Below are positions 1 through 10,786 of a stretch of DNA of 64,000 nucleotides, one piece after another. A model generated the notes under the pieces. It was not told the DNA's origin. It searched no databases and saw only the letters and a program-made list of their open reading frames with translations. The stretch's first letter is position 1. Each line of letters begins with the position of its first letter. The stretch is taken from positions 11,346,001-11,410,000 of the forward strand of contig NC_088679.1 in the NCBI RefSeq assembly GCF_950023065.1. Direction: 5' to 3'. This stretch comes from Planococcus citri (Eukaryota; Arthropoda; Insecta; Hemiptera; Pseudococcidae). Position numbers and translations under genes: made by a program.

Positions 1-234
1 AATAACGTTTTACTCGTTTCTTCACGAATAGGTACCCAACTACCTCTTGAATTTCGATTGATGTATTCACTTCAGTTATCATCAGACATGCTTAGTTCAA
101 CGTTCACGAGTAATTAATACTGTAAATTTTCAGTAGTCTGTCATTGTGAAAGAAAAGAAAAGTCATATTTTAGGTGTGCCTGTGCAGTGTCTGTCATTTG
201 ATCGAGAATATATTACCTAAGATTTTTCAGAAAA

Positions 235-1188
235 ATGGCATTAAAATCATTATTATTGAGCGCTGTTGTTTTTGTCGTTGGTTTCAATTCTTTTGGTAAG
301 TACCTGAATAACTTATATTTAATATGTAGATATGTATTCTGAAATAGGGTGCGGCTTAAGTCAGCACGGTATATGCCTGTAAGGAGTGTGCACAGGTAAA
401 TGGTTTTAAAGGCAGGTAGTTAACTAGTTACCCAGTTGTAGTTATAACAGTTTGTATTTGCGATAGGTAGGTAACAATAACGTGTTTATAACTATACTGC
501 GCAGTTTTGTCATCTATACTTGTATCGAAATTTTCCACCAAAAAAAAGAGTAATATTTGGAATAGGTATATTCCTTTTTTAATTTTCAAAAAAAAAGTAT
601 GCCGAGACTACTGAAATTATTTCTAAGTCCACTACAAAAATGAACAGATTTGTTGTTTAAATATAATTTACTTATGGGTATCTAAATCTATCTATCTCAC
701 TGCCAGTAAATATAAAATAATGAGTTCGTATGCACACAAATTATCAGTTTGCGATAAGAACGATGAGTAATTTTATTATGATGCATGATGTTACAGCGGC
801 GTCAATATCACTTCAAACAAAATGTGAATTTCTCACTTTCGGACAAGATATGGATGTACCTTTTTGCATTGACCATGTTAACGGAGGATACTGTTGTTAT
901 AATGCATTTCGTAAACCTTATTGTTGCGATCAACAAGATCAAATCATTAATATGTGAGTGAAATAAGCATACTTCTTATTTATTTGAATTTGATTTTTAT
1001 CAAGTACCTAAACGTGCTAAGATTTCAGATTTGTATTTTAGGCCCACTTACCTATCATTATTTACAATTGATTTTATTTTTTTTACAGAACGTTATGGGT
1101 CTTGGCTTTCATTGGAATAATATGCGGTGTTGCAATGCTCGTAAAAGTTTTTTGTCCGATCAGAAGACGTACACTCATTTTTTTATAA
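235..1188 (+). CDS. Small cysteine-rich type I membrane protein, family member 1 (three exons)
   Basis: CDS is join(235..295, 797..953, 1089..1188), 105 residues. Exon 1 gives a signal peptide (MALKSLLLSAVVFVVGFNSF) and ends in phase 1 at a GTAAG donor. Exon 2 (acceptor TTACAG) gives a short ectodomain with KCEFLTFGQD, one further Cys, and YCCYNAFRKPYCC; it ends in phase 2 at GTGAGT. Exon 3 (acceptor TTTTACAG) gives a transmembrane helix starting TLWVLAFIGIICGVAML, then a basic tail with RRR. Joining the exons keeps the frame and matches the two paralogues downstream, which is the main support. Compared with them, this ectodomain lacks the first two cysteines (6 instead of 8), consistent with loss of one disulfide. 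Function is unknown. The layout of signal peptide, Cys-rich domain with paired CC motifs, and one helix resembles Shisa-like/CYYR1-like proteins (inference). The frame upstream of exon 2 is open back to 730, so a different exon 2 start is possible. Confidence 0.8.
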
Positions 1189-1202
1189 AATAGGTAATTT
1201 TG

Positions 1203-1208
1203 AATAAA
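1203..1208 (+). promoter_or_regulatory. Poly(A) signal of gene 1
   Basis: AATAAA lies 15 bases after the TAA stop of gene 1. This gives a very short 3' UTR and supports the exon 3 call. Confidence 0.6.
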
Positions 1209-2623
1209 CCTATAATACACTCAAGTGCCTCGAAAAAAAGTAAAGGACTAAAGGAGGGGATGGGCGAGGGGGTTATTTTTTTGGCTTCAACATGTTAAAA
1301 TTTTAACAATGCGTATAGGTTTCAAGAAATTATAAAATACAAATACTTAGGTATTTGCAAAAATAGGAATAACGTCCTCACAGCGAAGTGAAGACAAAAG
1401 CTTTCGAAAATTAATAATTTTTCAAAAGTGAAACAACATTATTTTTGATGTGAGAAGTTAATTTTTTTACCCTCCAACTTCGACCAGAGAAAATAAAAAC
1501 AAAACGAGGACAGAAGCTGTAAAAAATTAATAGCCCAAATTCGAAACGTAAATCAAAACGTTTTTCTAAAATTCACATTTCTTCATATTTTTAAATCTTG
1601 GGCGAAAAATAGGGCATTTTTTTGGTAGTATTTTAATGAAAAGTTGAGATTTTCTGGCAGTTTTGAGTGGAATACCATCGGAGAGGCCTTTTTTAGACAT
1701 ATCGAAACAACATTTCCTACTTTTGATGTCAGAAGTCAGTTTTTATATTTTTCCTATCCTCTATAAATTTTGGTCGGGTGAAAGCTTTGGAAAAAATTCA
1801 AGAAGTGAAAATCCATGACTTTTGGTGGTTCCTTGATTTTCCCTGCTGACACATCTTCTTCCCAAGTTTTCCCAAATTTCCTGACTTTTTATCAAAATTT
1901 TTCTATCGAGGGACCCTCCTCTCCCTTGGCACGTCTCGGTACTTTTCTCAACATTCAATCTAAATCTCAACAGTGCTAAAGACTGCATCTGAATCTGATC
2001 ACGATGCTGTGGTTTTGAATCAAAATTGAAGTTTTGAAAATGCTAATTGAAATTCTATTAGGTACTTAATAATTAAATATACTGCCTGATTGGATATTTA
2101 AGGCACTATGAAAATGATTTCAAATAAATGTCGTGTGTTATTATTTCTTACAAAAAAAAAAAAAAAATGGGAACTTTTTCTCTCAAAACTCAATACGAAT
2201 GCCTAATACTCTTTTTTATTCTGTTTTGTACGTAGGTACTTATTATCCAGCCTTAAAATTATTTCTATAATTTATTTTTATTTTGAACAGGTATATACTT
2301 ACTCATCACCTAGTTCATGGTTGCTTATTATAGCCTCAGAGATCATGGCTCCTTGGATTTTCATCAGGTTTCACGACAAGCGCTAATCATTGAGAATAAA
2401 ATTATTTTATATGAATTTTCCTTATTTTTCTGTCTTCTGATTTGTTTTTTTTTTTCAATTTTATTTTTTCATTATCAAATTTAATGTTACCTACATAGAT
2501 ACTTAAGTTTTATATTGAAATAAAGTAGTCATTTTTATCGAATGTCCTTTAGAAAAAATAGTTTTACCATATACAAAAATCACCTTGCTTGCTGAACGAA
2601 TCAAATCCAATAACTTGGCCTAC
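1209..2623. other. Intergenic sequence between gene 1 and the first foldback
   Basis: No coding signature. It contains one copy of the dispersed CGAAGTGA..AAAAGCTT repeat near 1381-1410, a poly(A) run at about 2153-2167, and AT-rich filler. The minus-strand open frame at 1761-1988 has no recognisable domain. Confidence 0.5.
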
Positions 2624-4522
2624 TAGTCCGGCATATGACAATAGGAGTAATTGCACCCCCCCCCCGCCGATCCTCCGGGACAACTTTTTTCTTAAAAGGG
2701 ACATCCTAAGGAACATTTTAAAGCAAACTTGCCAAAAAAAAGTTGGCCTTACTTACAAAATGGCGGCCATTTTGATTGACAGGTCAGCCGAAATCGCAGA
2801 TTTTGCGTTTTAACATAGGACTTGCACGAACTTTTTCAAACTTTACAAAGATAGATCGAAAGATCATGCAAAAATTTATCACCTGTCAAAATTTCAAGTG
2901 CTAAAGTGCGTTTTTCGATTTTTGGTGAATTTTTGAAAATCCAGTTTAGGCCAAAAATGAGGGAAAAAATCAAAATTTTACCAAATTGACCAAGAAAGCT
3001 GAAATTTGAGATATACCATATTTTCGACATGCCAAATCGATTGGAAACGGTTTCAACCCGTTTTGAGCAGTTCTGGAGCCTCCAGCCGATTTTTGAAACT
3101 CGAAATGTCCACAAAATTCCATCAAATTGGAGTTGTAAAGCTAAAATTTATTCTAAAAACTAATTTCAATACGCTACGAAGTACTGCAGGTGAATTTCAA
3201 GTCGTTTTGGAGCCTCCAGTGACTTTTTGAAAATTCCTAAAACCTCCAGCAGATTTTTGAAACTTTAAATTTTTACAAAATTTTATCAAATGGAGATGGA
3301 AAGCTGAAATTTACTCTACACTCCAATTTTAACACCCTTTGAAGACGACTTCAGGTGGGTTCAAGTAATTTTAGGCTCTCCAGCGACTTTTTTTGAAAAT
3401 TACTGGAGCCTCCAGCAGATTTTTGAAACTTTAAATTTTCACAAAATTTCATCAAATGGAGATGGAAAGCTGAAATTTACTCTACACTTCAATTTTAACA
3501 CCCTTTGAAGACGATTTCAGGTGGGTTCAAGTAATTTTAGGGCCTCCAGCGACTTTTTTGAAAATTACTGGATCCTCCAGTAGATTTTTGAAACTTGAAA
3601 TCCCCAACATTAATTTATCAAATGGAGTTGGTAAGCTGAAATTTACGTCGCAGACTACACGGTGGTTTCAAATGGTTTTGAAGCTTCCAGCTAATTTTAG
3701 GAAATTTCAATTTTCCAAAAAAACGTCATACAACCTTTCAAAAAGTTGCTGGAGGCTCCAAAACGACTTGAAATTCACCAGCAGTCAACTTCGTAGCATA
3801 TTGAAATTAGGTAGTTTGCAGAATAAATTTCGACTCTCCATCTTAGTTTGATGAAATTTTGTGAAAATTTAAAGTTTCAAAAATCTACTGGAGGCTCCAG
3901 TAATTTTCAAAAAAGTCGTTGGAGGCTCTAAAATGACTTAAAATCCACCAGAAGTCGTTTTCAGAGGGTGTTAAAATTGGAATGTAGAGTAAATTTCAGC
4001 TTTCCATCTCCATTTGATGTTTCAAAAATCTGCTGGAGGTTTCAGGAATTTTCAAAAAGTCGCTGGAGGCTCCAGAACTGCTCAAAACGGGTTGAAACCG
4101 TTTCCAATCGATTTGGCATGTCGAAAATAGGGTATATCTCAAATTTCAGCTTTCTTGGTCAATTTGGTAAAATTTTGATTTTTTCCCTCATTTTTGGCCT
4201 AAACTGGATTTTCAAAAATTCACCAAAAATCGAAAAACTCACTTTAGCACTTGAAATTTTGACAGGTGATAAATTTTTGCATGATCTTTCGATCTATCTT
4301 TGTAAAGTTTGAAAAAGTTCGTGCAAGTCCTATGTTAAAACGCAAAATCTGCGATTTCGGCTGACCTGTCAATCAAATGGCCGCCATTTTGTAAGTAAGG
4401 CCAACTTTTTTTTCGGCAAGTTTGCTTTAAAATGTTCCTTAGGATGTCCCCTTTAAGAAAAAAGTTGTCCCGGAGGATCGGCAGGGGGGGTGCAATTACT
4501 CCTATTGTCATATGCCGGACTA
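2624..4522. repeat. Large foldback element, about 0.95-kb inverted arms
   Basis: The left end TAGTCCGGCATATGAC (2624) is repeated inverted at the right end, GTCATATGCCGGACTA (to 4522). The arms stay inverted-complementary to a centre near 3573. The outer 200 bp of both arms carries the same frame when each is read inward (RDNFFLK.DILRNILKQTC.. and RSAEIADFAF), with a few substitutions and small indels. There is no transposase frame, so it is non-autonomous or a foldback/Helitron-like repeat. TA may flank both ends, but the exact termini are ambiguous by a base or two. Diverged relatives lie at about 22490-22770, 47390-48810 and 48950-49060. Confidence 0.85.
3065..3570. repeat. Direct repeats of about 165 bp inside the left foldback arm
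   Basis: The phrase GAGCCTCCAGC..GATTTTTGAAACTTTAAATTT recurs with GACTTTT landmarks at 3221, 3385 and 3551 (periods 164 and 166). An older unit begins near 3065. Each unit also has AAATGGAGATGGAAAGCTGA. The opposite arm carries the mirror images. Confidence 0.75.
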
Positions 4523-6160
4523 TACGGTACATCGGAGCAGGCTGCGTTGGTGCAAAAGTTCAAGTAAGGTTGGTTCTTTTTTCTTCGGAAATAGGATTGA
4601 AAATTCTTCTTCATGCTCTTCAATAATTTTTAATGGGTACCTATCTACCTGTGTCGAGATGACAGCTAAATATATTGGTCGTACAACATTTTCAAATGTA
4701 GAATCATCTCTCTCGATGCTATTGTAATTCAGGAAATTAAAAAATTGTTGAGCCTGCTGAGATAAAAACTTTTCAAAATCAAATTTTTTATACATTTTAA
4801 GTAAATTTGCCGGAGCTCAGGCTTTAATATACCTATTGGCTATTCAAAAAAATTTCCACCAATTAAAAATTACCTTGCGGTAGGGACAACTTTGGCACTT
4901 TGAGCTTTAATAATTTGCCACTGGCTGTTTAGACTGAGAAGCCTTTCGATCGTTTTGAGCTGTTATTAGGTATTTTAATTCAAAATGTGATTTTTTAAAT
5001 CCAATTCTGTACTTATTATTGAATCATCATGAAAATTAATTTTCGAAGTAATTTGTTTGGAATTCTGCAATATGGGGCCTAAACGGTTAAAAGTTTCAGA
5101 AGGACTTTAAAGCGCATGTTTTTCATTTGGAGAGCTGAAATGAAGTAATGATTTCCACCAGTTTGTTTTATTGTTTGAGAAAAAATTATATTTTATAAAA
5201 AAGTTAAAAATATTGCTAGGTCATCTAGTATAAATGGATAATAAAACAGATTTGACTTTTCAAAAATTATCTAAAAATGAAACTCTGCATTTTATAAAAT
5301 TGGCACGAAGGTTTTTTTTCGAATATGACCCAATACTTTTTCAGTATGGTGTGATACTAAGTACTTAGAGTGAGTCGTTTTTCTGTTTTTCATCGTCCAT
5401 GTATTTACCTATTTTATAACTTTTTTTTCAATTTGTTGACGGTCTACCAAAAAATTATCGCCAAATGCATGAACCCCAATTCAAAGTCTTAGGTCGATGT
5501 CTAACCCCTGCTGATTCATTAACTAGGCTTCAAGTTTCAAAAATTTAAAAATTTTCCAGGTCTCGACTTTTTTTTTCAACGTTTTCTTGAATTATTTTGT
5601 GAATCAGTTGTTCGATTGCAATAATATCACAGCACCCTTTGTACGAGTAAAAAAAATCTTATTTCTGGGATACGCGAAGTACCTACGAGTATATGAGTAT
5701 ATGTAGATAAGGACTCAGCGCAGCAGTTCCGCAAGTAGATAATTAATATGATCTCATCAAGTCATCAGTATTTTCATGTATGCAGTTCGGTTATCAACGT
5801 ACATTGTACAGCCATACTCGCGTAGTTTCCTATACTAACTGATGCTTATTTGCTTATTTGCTTACCCAAGTATACATTTATATGAATTTTTTTTTTACAA
5901 CACATCCGGAAAAATTGTTTAGTATGCAAAATTCGCGTCGAAAAATTCTCCTATAGTAGTGCTTCTTATTTTATTTGCGTATCTACCTACAAAGTATCTG
6001 GTTAATAGATAAAAGAAATATAAATTTAAATAGAATTTGAGTGTTTTTACTTTTAAGGCATCTACGTCTCTCGGTTTTGTCCCATCATACAGTTTATTTG
6101 TATGTTGATAATTTTACTCACGTTTTTTTTGTGATTGTACATATCTGGCATCTATGTACC
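4523..6160. other. Intergenic sequence upstream of gene 2
   Basis: AT-rich, no coding signature on either strand. The last 300 bases before 6161 should hold the gene 2 promoter and 5' UTR, but no clear TATA or initiator could be singled out. Confidence 0.45.
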
Positions 6161-8078
6161 ATGGATATTAATAAATATTTACTAATCAGCACCGTTATAT
6201 TATTCGGCTCAAGTTTTACATTCGGTGAGTTGGTACATTAATTCAATTTTTACCTTTAGAATGAAATATTTCTATAGTGTGGCGTGTAGGTATAACAACT
6301 ACAGGGTGCCCAGAAATATCGAGCACCCCTAAAAAAGTTTTCTACCAAAATACTTTGGTTGGTCACAGCGAATGATAATAATAATGATAGCGCATGATTG
6401 GTTGTTGGACTGGAGAGATAACATTCCACCAATCATATGCACCTATTTCACGTTGCCAACCTATATTTTTAATGAAAAACTTTCTTAGGGGTGCTCGATA
6501 TTTCTGGGCACCCTGTAACAAGGTAGGTAAAATGTCAAAATGTGGCCACCACAAGGATTTTTTCGCCATTCTGGAGCTAATTCAAATTTCTGGTGTAATG
6601 GAAAATCGCCCTGGAGACATCAGAACGGCTCCAAATGGTACAAATTCGTATTCGGAGGTTAGTTTTAGTAAAAAAAACAGCGATTTGTTTCAATTTCAAA
6701 AATTTTGTCACGAATGGGAAATTATTCATTTTTTACCTATTTCTTTGTAAAAAATTCTAATAAAAAAACGCGCTTGAAGATTTAAAATTGTTTGCCCGCT
6801 CAGTTATCGACTCAACTACTCTTAAAATGTTGTAATACATGTCCCAAATACGAATCCGTGGTTAGTTAACCCAAAATGACAATTTTTTGGACTCCAGGGG
6901 TTCCCAAAGTTGTGAATAAAAATAGAATTTTAGGAACCACTGAGTATTATTTTCAAAACCTTTTTAAGCGTAAAATATCTGTTTGAATCCGATAAATGTT
7001 ATGCGAGATGATTTTCCTATTTTCGACCCTCAGGGGCAGAAATTGGGGAGGGTTTCAATTTTTGGAAAATTTTGGAATCGCCATTTTGACATTACCCCTT
7101 TGAACCCGGCTAAAAAGCTTTTCACAGTTTATTAGTATCCAAAAGACCCCCATCCTACCAAATTTTGAGCTCAATAAAATTTTGCGTTGGTACTCAAAAA
7201 TCCAATTTTCCAACTTTTTATAATTTCGATATTTTGGGAACCCCTGGAAAGCTAGAAACCTGTGATTTGCGCCAAACGTAACGTTTTGAGGTATATAATT
7301 ACTTATCTAGATGAAAAAGTTTAATTAGGCTCCCTGCATATTCGTAATTTTGGACCCTATTTTTGGAGCACCCCACTTTAGGCACCCCTAAAAAAGGCAT
7401 TTATGCATATTTTTTCAAAAAAATTGAAGAATTTACATTTGAAACACACTAGCAAGAGCTCGATAATTTTTCATTCGATTTTTCCTGTAACTTTCAAAAT
7501 TGAGCTATTTTGGGATAAATTAAAAAAAAGTTAATTACTTACAATATTCAATTAAAATAATTTTTTTATTTTTATTTTCAGTATTTTTTCAAATGAAATT
7601 TTAATAATTCCTGAATTAATTAATTACAATGTAAAATCATGTTGCAGTGTCATCTGCAGAATTATGCTCCATCGCAAAACATTTCACAGACGGTTGTACA
7701 CAATGTAATTTCCTTGCGTTTGGCCAAGAAAAGCAAATCCATACTGTAGAACTGCCTTTTGGTTTACTGAAAAAAGATATTGAAATAACTCATGCCTGCG
7801 GCCTAAGTGAAGATTCATCCGAGGACTACTGTTGTTATAATTGGCATCGTAAACCTTACTGTTGCAGTCGTTTCGGTCAAATTGTCAATGGGTACGTAAG
7901 AAACCAATAATGGAATGGAATTGATGAAAACATGCTTTTATATTTTCGTTTGTTAATTTTATTTATGATTTACAGAGGTGCATGGTTGTTCGTAACTGGA
8001 ATGATGCTAGTTGGAATTTTCGCAGCTTTACGATATTATTGTATTCATAAAGCAAGCCAACGGGCTCGTGGTAGATAG
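6161..8078 (+). CDS. Small cysteine-rich type I membrane protein, family member 2 (three exons)
   Basis: CDS is join(6161..6224, 7648..7891, 7976..8078), 136 residues. Exon 1 is a signal peptide (MDINKYLLISTVILFGSSF..) ending in phase 1 at GTGAGT. Exon 2 (acceptor GTTGCAG) has eight cysteines: C-x10-C-x2-C, then NFLAFGQE, a longer middle region, HAC, and YCCYNWHRKPYCC; it ends ..IVNG in phase 2 at GTACGT. Exon 3 gives one transmembrane helix (AWLFVTGMMLVGIFAAL) and a basic tail (KASQRARGR). Phases and module order equal those of genes 1 and 4. The ectodomain is the longest of the three, extended between the FGQE block and the fourth cysteine. Intron 1 (about 1.4 kb) has taken up a mariner-type MITE and an old repeat copy. 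It is likely at the plasma or an internal membrane with the Cys domain outside or in the lumen; function unknown. Confidence 0.85.
6302..6515. mobile_element. Mariner-type MITE in intron 1 of gene 2
   Basis: A 214-bp element with terminal inverted repeats of about 40 bp: left CAGGGTGCCCAGAAATATCG, right ends ..TTCTGGGCACCCTG. It is flanked by TA on both sides (6300-6301 and 6516-6517). The TACAGGGTG..-type end plus TA duplication is characteristic of Tc1/mariner-derived MITEs. It has no coding capacity. Confidence 0.85.
6790..7410. repeat. Diverged single-arm relative of the 15.6-18.2 kb foldback
   Basis: Shares ordered landmarks with the arms at 15566-16364: TTTTTGGAAAATTTTGGAATC.. before GACATTACCCC, CAGTTTATTAGTA, ATATTTTGGGAACCCCTGG, and GGTTTGCGGC-like TGATTTGCGCC. 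Identity is visibly low, so this is an old copy. It lies wholly in intron 1 of gene 2. Confidence 0.6.
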
Positions 8079-8537
8079 AGAATACCATCGTCGTGATTTT
8101 TTAAAATTAATTTTTGCTCGTTGATGTTTTGAAAATATTCTCTTTCCAAATAGGTACTTACATGTACTTGTTTTGCAGAGATTAGCGACATTGCAAATCA
8201 TTCTCGGATTCGATCATTTTCGTTTCCATTCTCTTTTTGAAATGTGACAAATTTTCTTGATTTTTTCGAGGCAAAAAATCTCCAATTTATCACCTTTATT
8301 TGACCAGAAACATAATTTCAAAACTGTTTTCGATAATTTAAAAAAAAAAAAAAAAAAAATTATGAACATAAAATGATTTTTTTAGCACGCTGGAGGAAAA
8401 AAAATTATATATGTAGCTAATTAGCTATGTAAGCTATATATGTACTTTTACTGTAAAAAAAATATTATTATTTTCGTTATCGAGTGAAGACATTATCGAC
8501 ATGTACATAGATACTGATGTTTTTATATTTTTCATAA

Positions 8538-8543
8538 AATAAA
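8538..8543 (+). promoter_or_regulatory. Candidate poly(A) signal of gene 2
   Basis: AATAAA 460 bases after the TAG stop, followed by a T-rich stretch. It implies a 3' UTR of about 0.5 kb. Confidence 0.45.
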
Positions 8544-9813
8544 GGTCAATTATAAGACACCTTGGTTAATTTTAATGATCTTATATGTACATTATTTTTT
8601 TTATTTTTTCCAAGAGATTGCTAACAACATAAATGCAGATGCACCTAGTTAATTTTGTTGTTACAAAAGTGTGAATGAGTAATTTTTTAGAATATTTTAA
8701 TCATAATTAAGTATTAAACATATTGTGTTATTATGGGAGAATCATGCTGATTTCTTGGTACAAATTACATCAACGAATTTTCTATTGCTGGGAAGATCAG
8801 ATAAACTATGACGATGCACTGAAAAAAATTTTTACTGGATAAATTGTTAAAAAGAACTAATTGTTCTCATGACCAAATTTTTCACGTTTCATTCAAAAAT
8901 TACAATACGTTTCGGAACTCTGAGTGCTTTCATCAGCGGTAATAACATTTTTTTTATTATTATTATGGCAAAGTTGCTCCAGTTTTGGCGTTCTGTCAAA
9001 ATTATTAGATGTCAATTTTTGGCGAGTTGACAAAAAGTTGTTGTCAAACAGTTCTGTTCTTGCCAATCAGATTGCCCCAAAGAATCTTGTTTCTATAAAA
9101 ATTATCAAAAAAATTTCTTTTTTTGTCAAAATTTCGTCAAAATTCTCAGATGAAATAGTCAAATGATCGTAATTGTTGCCGAAATTGCTGAGAAGAGTCT
9201 TTTTTTGGGTCAAAATATCAAAAAAGCGTTGATTTTTACTTTGGCTGTCTAAAAAAAAAGTCCTCTTTTTGTTTCAAAGTAAGTAGGTATGCCCAATTAA
9301 AGTGTTTCTTACAAGCTTATTTATTTTTGTCAAATTTCATCTCGCTCTCCAAATCTTTCATTTTTTTCACTTTTTATGGCAATTGGGTTTCAGACTTTGT
9401 ATTTTCCAAATATCGCCATGGTCGCATTAAAATCGACAACAAACATCAAACACCATGATTACTCATCTAGTATGAATCATTTTTAAATTATTGCAATCAC
9501 AATTCGTATTGCAATTTTGTCTGTTTTTTGGGATTTTTATCGTCGCTTGGTCGATTTGTAGAATTTAGTCATCCTCATCTATAGTAGGTACCTACCTATA
9601 GTCATAGACCGGTACCTACTGTATTCGTGAACATTCGAATTGTGAATACCATATTACATACCTCAGGCAAGTATACTTTTGTATGTAATTCAACAAAAAA
9701 AGTGAATACTTACCTCTGTCAGACTTGTGCTTTAAGAAGTTGGAGTTTTTTTTGGTGTAATTCCTTTGTTTGGACACGTTTTGCGTGGAATTGATTTCCA
9801 ATATTGGATAGAT
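8544..9813. other. Intergenic sequence upstream of the pseudogene
   Basis: AT-rich, no coding signature. The last 200 bases (about 9617-9813) align with the sequence upstream of gene 4 (GTATTCGTGAACATT and ATTGATTTCCAATATT in both), so the duplicated unit includes the promoter region. Confidence 0.5.
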
Positions 9814-9929
9814 ATGGATATTAAATCCATTAGTGTTGAGCGCTGTCATTTTTATCGTTTGTTGTTTTACTTCAACCGGTGAGTAAATCAATTTATCATC
9901 TACCTATGGATTTTTAAAATCGAGGTCAC

Positions 9930-10470
9930 CATGATGCTTAACGTGGGACAGAATGCAGCCTTTTTGTACTCCTCTCTCTAGGTGGAGTTCTCCGACACTG
10001 TTTCTCTGTTTTGAACATTTGCCATGCTCCCATCATACAGCTGTTTCATCAGCCACACCAGATGTATTGGGGCACCCATCTTGAGTAGAATTCTCTTCAG
10101 TTTCTGCTATTGTACACAGTCAAACGCTTTCTTGTAATCTACAAAACACAGTTTAATATGTACATTGTATTTGCATGTTTTCTCAATCAGCAATCTGAGG
10201 TTGAGGATCTGCTCCCTAGTTCCTCTTCCTCTCACAAATCCTGCTTGTTCTGGAGGGATTTGACTGTGCATGAGTGAGTATAACTTGTTGTACACAATCT
10301 TCAATAGTAGGTCTGGTACATACTTACATACTTTGCTGGTGTGTCATATCAGAGAGATTGTTCTGTAGTTCTCCCGGTTCTCAGGAGATCCTTTTTTGTA
10401 CAGAGTGACATATGTCGACTATACCCAGTCCTTTGGCCATTCGCCAGTCAGTCATATCAAGTTGCATATT
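9930..10470 (-). mobile_element. LINE reverse-transcriptase fragment
   Basis: Reading the minus strand from 10470 down gives the order typical of non-LTR RT: GEWPKDWV, then LYKKGSPENRENYRTISLI, HTSKV, PPEQAGFVRGRGTREQILNL, and CFVDYKKAFDCV. After a stop come MGAPIHLVWLMKQLYDG and a degenerate ..KKAAFCPTLS. Stops and frame changes show it is dead. The YxDD active-site block is not present. Clade uncertain (RTE/CR1-like wording). Confidence 0.85.
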
Positions 10471-10529
10471 AGGAATCGAAGTGTTACATCACAATTACGT
10501 CACAGCTCATTTTTACCGGGTTTCACATT

Positions 10530-10786
10530 CTCATTTGGTCCCAAACAAAACTGTAGTTCTATAAGAAACCATGTAAAAATGGTATGCTTGTCATTCAAAT
10601 TTCTCAATGAATAAGACACTTGTTGATAAAAAACTTATTTAAAACAAAAATTCAGACTTTCTAACATACCATATTACAAATATAAACGAGCTTTTTTAAA
10701 CAACATTTTAGAGAAAATTGAAACTGAAAAGTAACAAATTTACATGCAATCTTATGGAACGTTTCTGCAGGTTGGGACCAAATGAG
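10530..10786. mobile_element. Candidate MITE with CTCATTTGGTCCCAA ends
   Basis: CTCATTTGGTCCCAAAC (10530) and GGTTGGGACCAAATGAG (to 10786) are inverted repeats. Similarity continues imperfectly inward (CTATAAG versus CTTATGG). ATT flanks both ends (10527-10529 and 10787-10789), consistent with a 3-bp target duplication. No coding capacity. Confidence 0.5.

Noticed and set aside
2589..4532. Frames with RDNFFLK..DILRNILKQTC in both arms as a protein gene
   Set aside because: Identity between arms comes from the palindrome; indels shift the frame in one arm and the rest of the element has no coding signal.
6394..6750. 118-codon frame across the mariner-type MITE
   Set aside because: It spans the MITE end and flanking intron, so it cannot be an old conserved exon.
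10396..10614. Plus-strand frame over the LINE fragment
   Set aside because: It is the antisense shadow of the RT remnant and runs into the adjoining candidate MITE.
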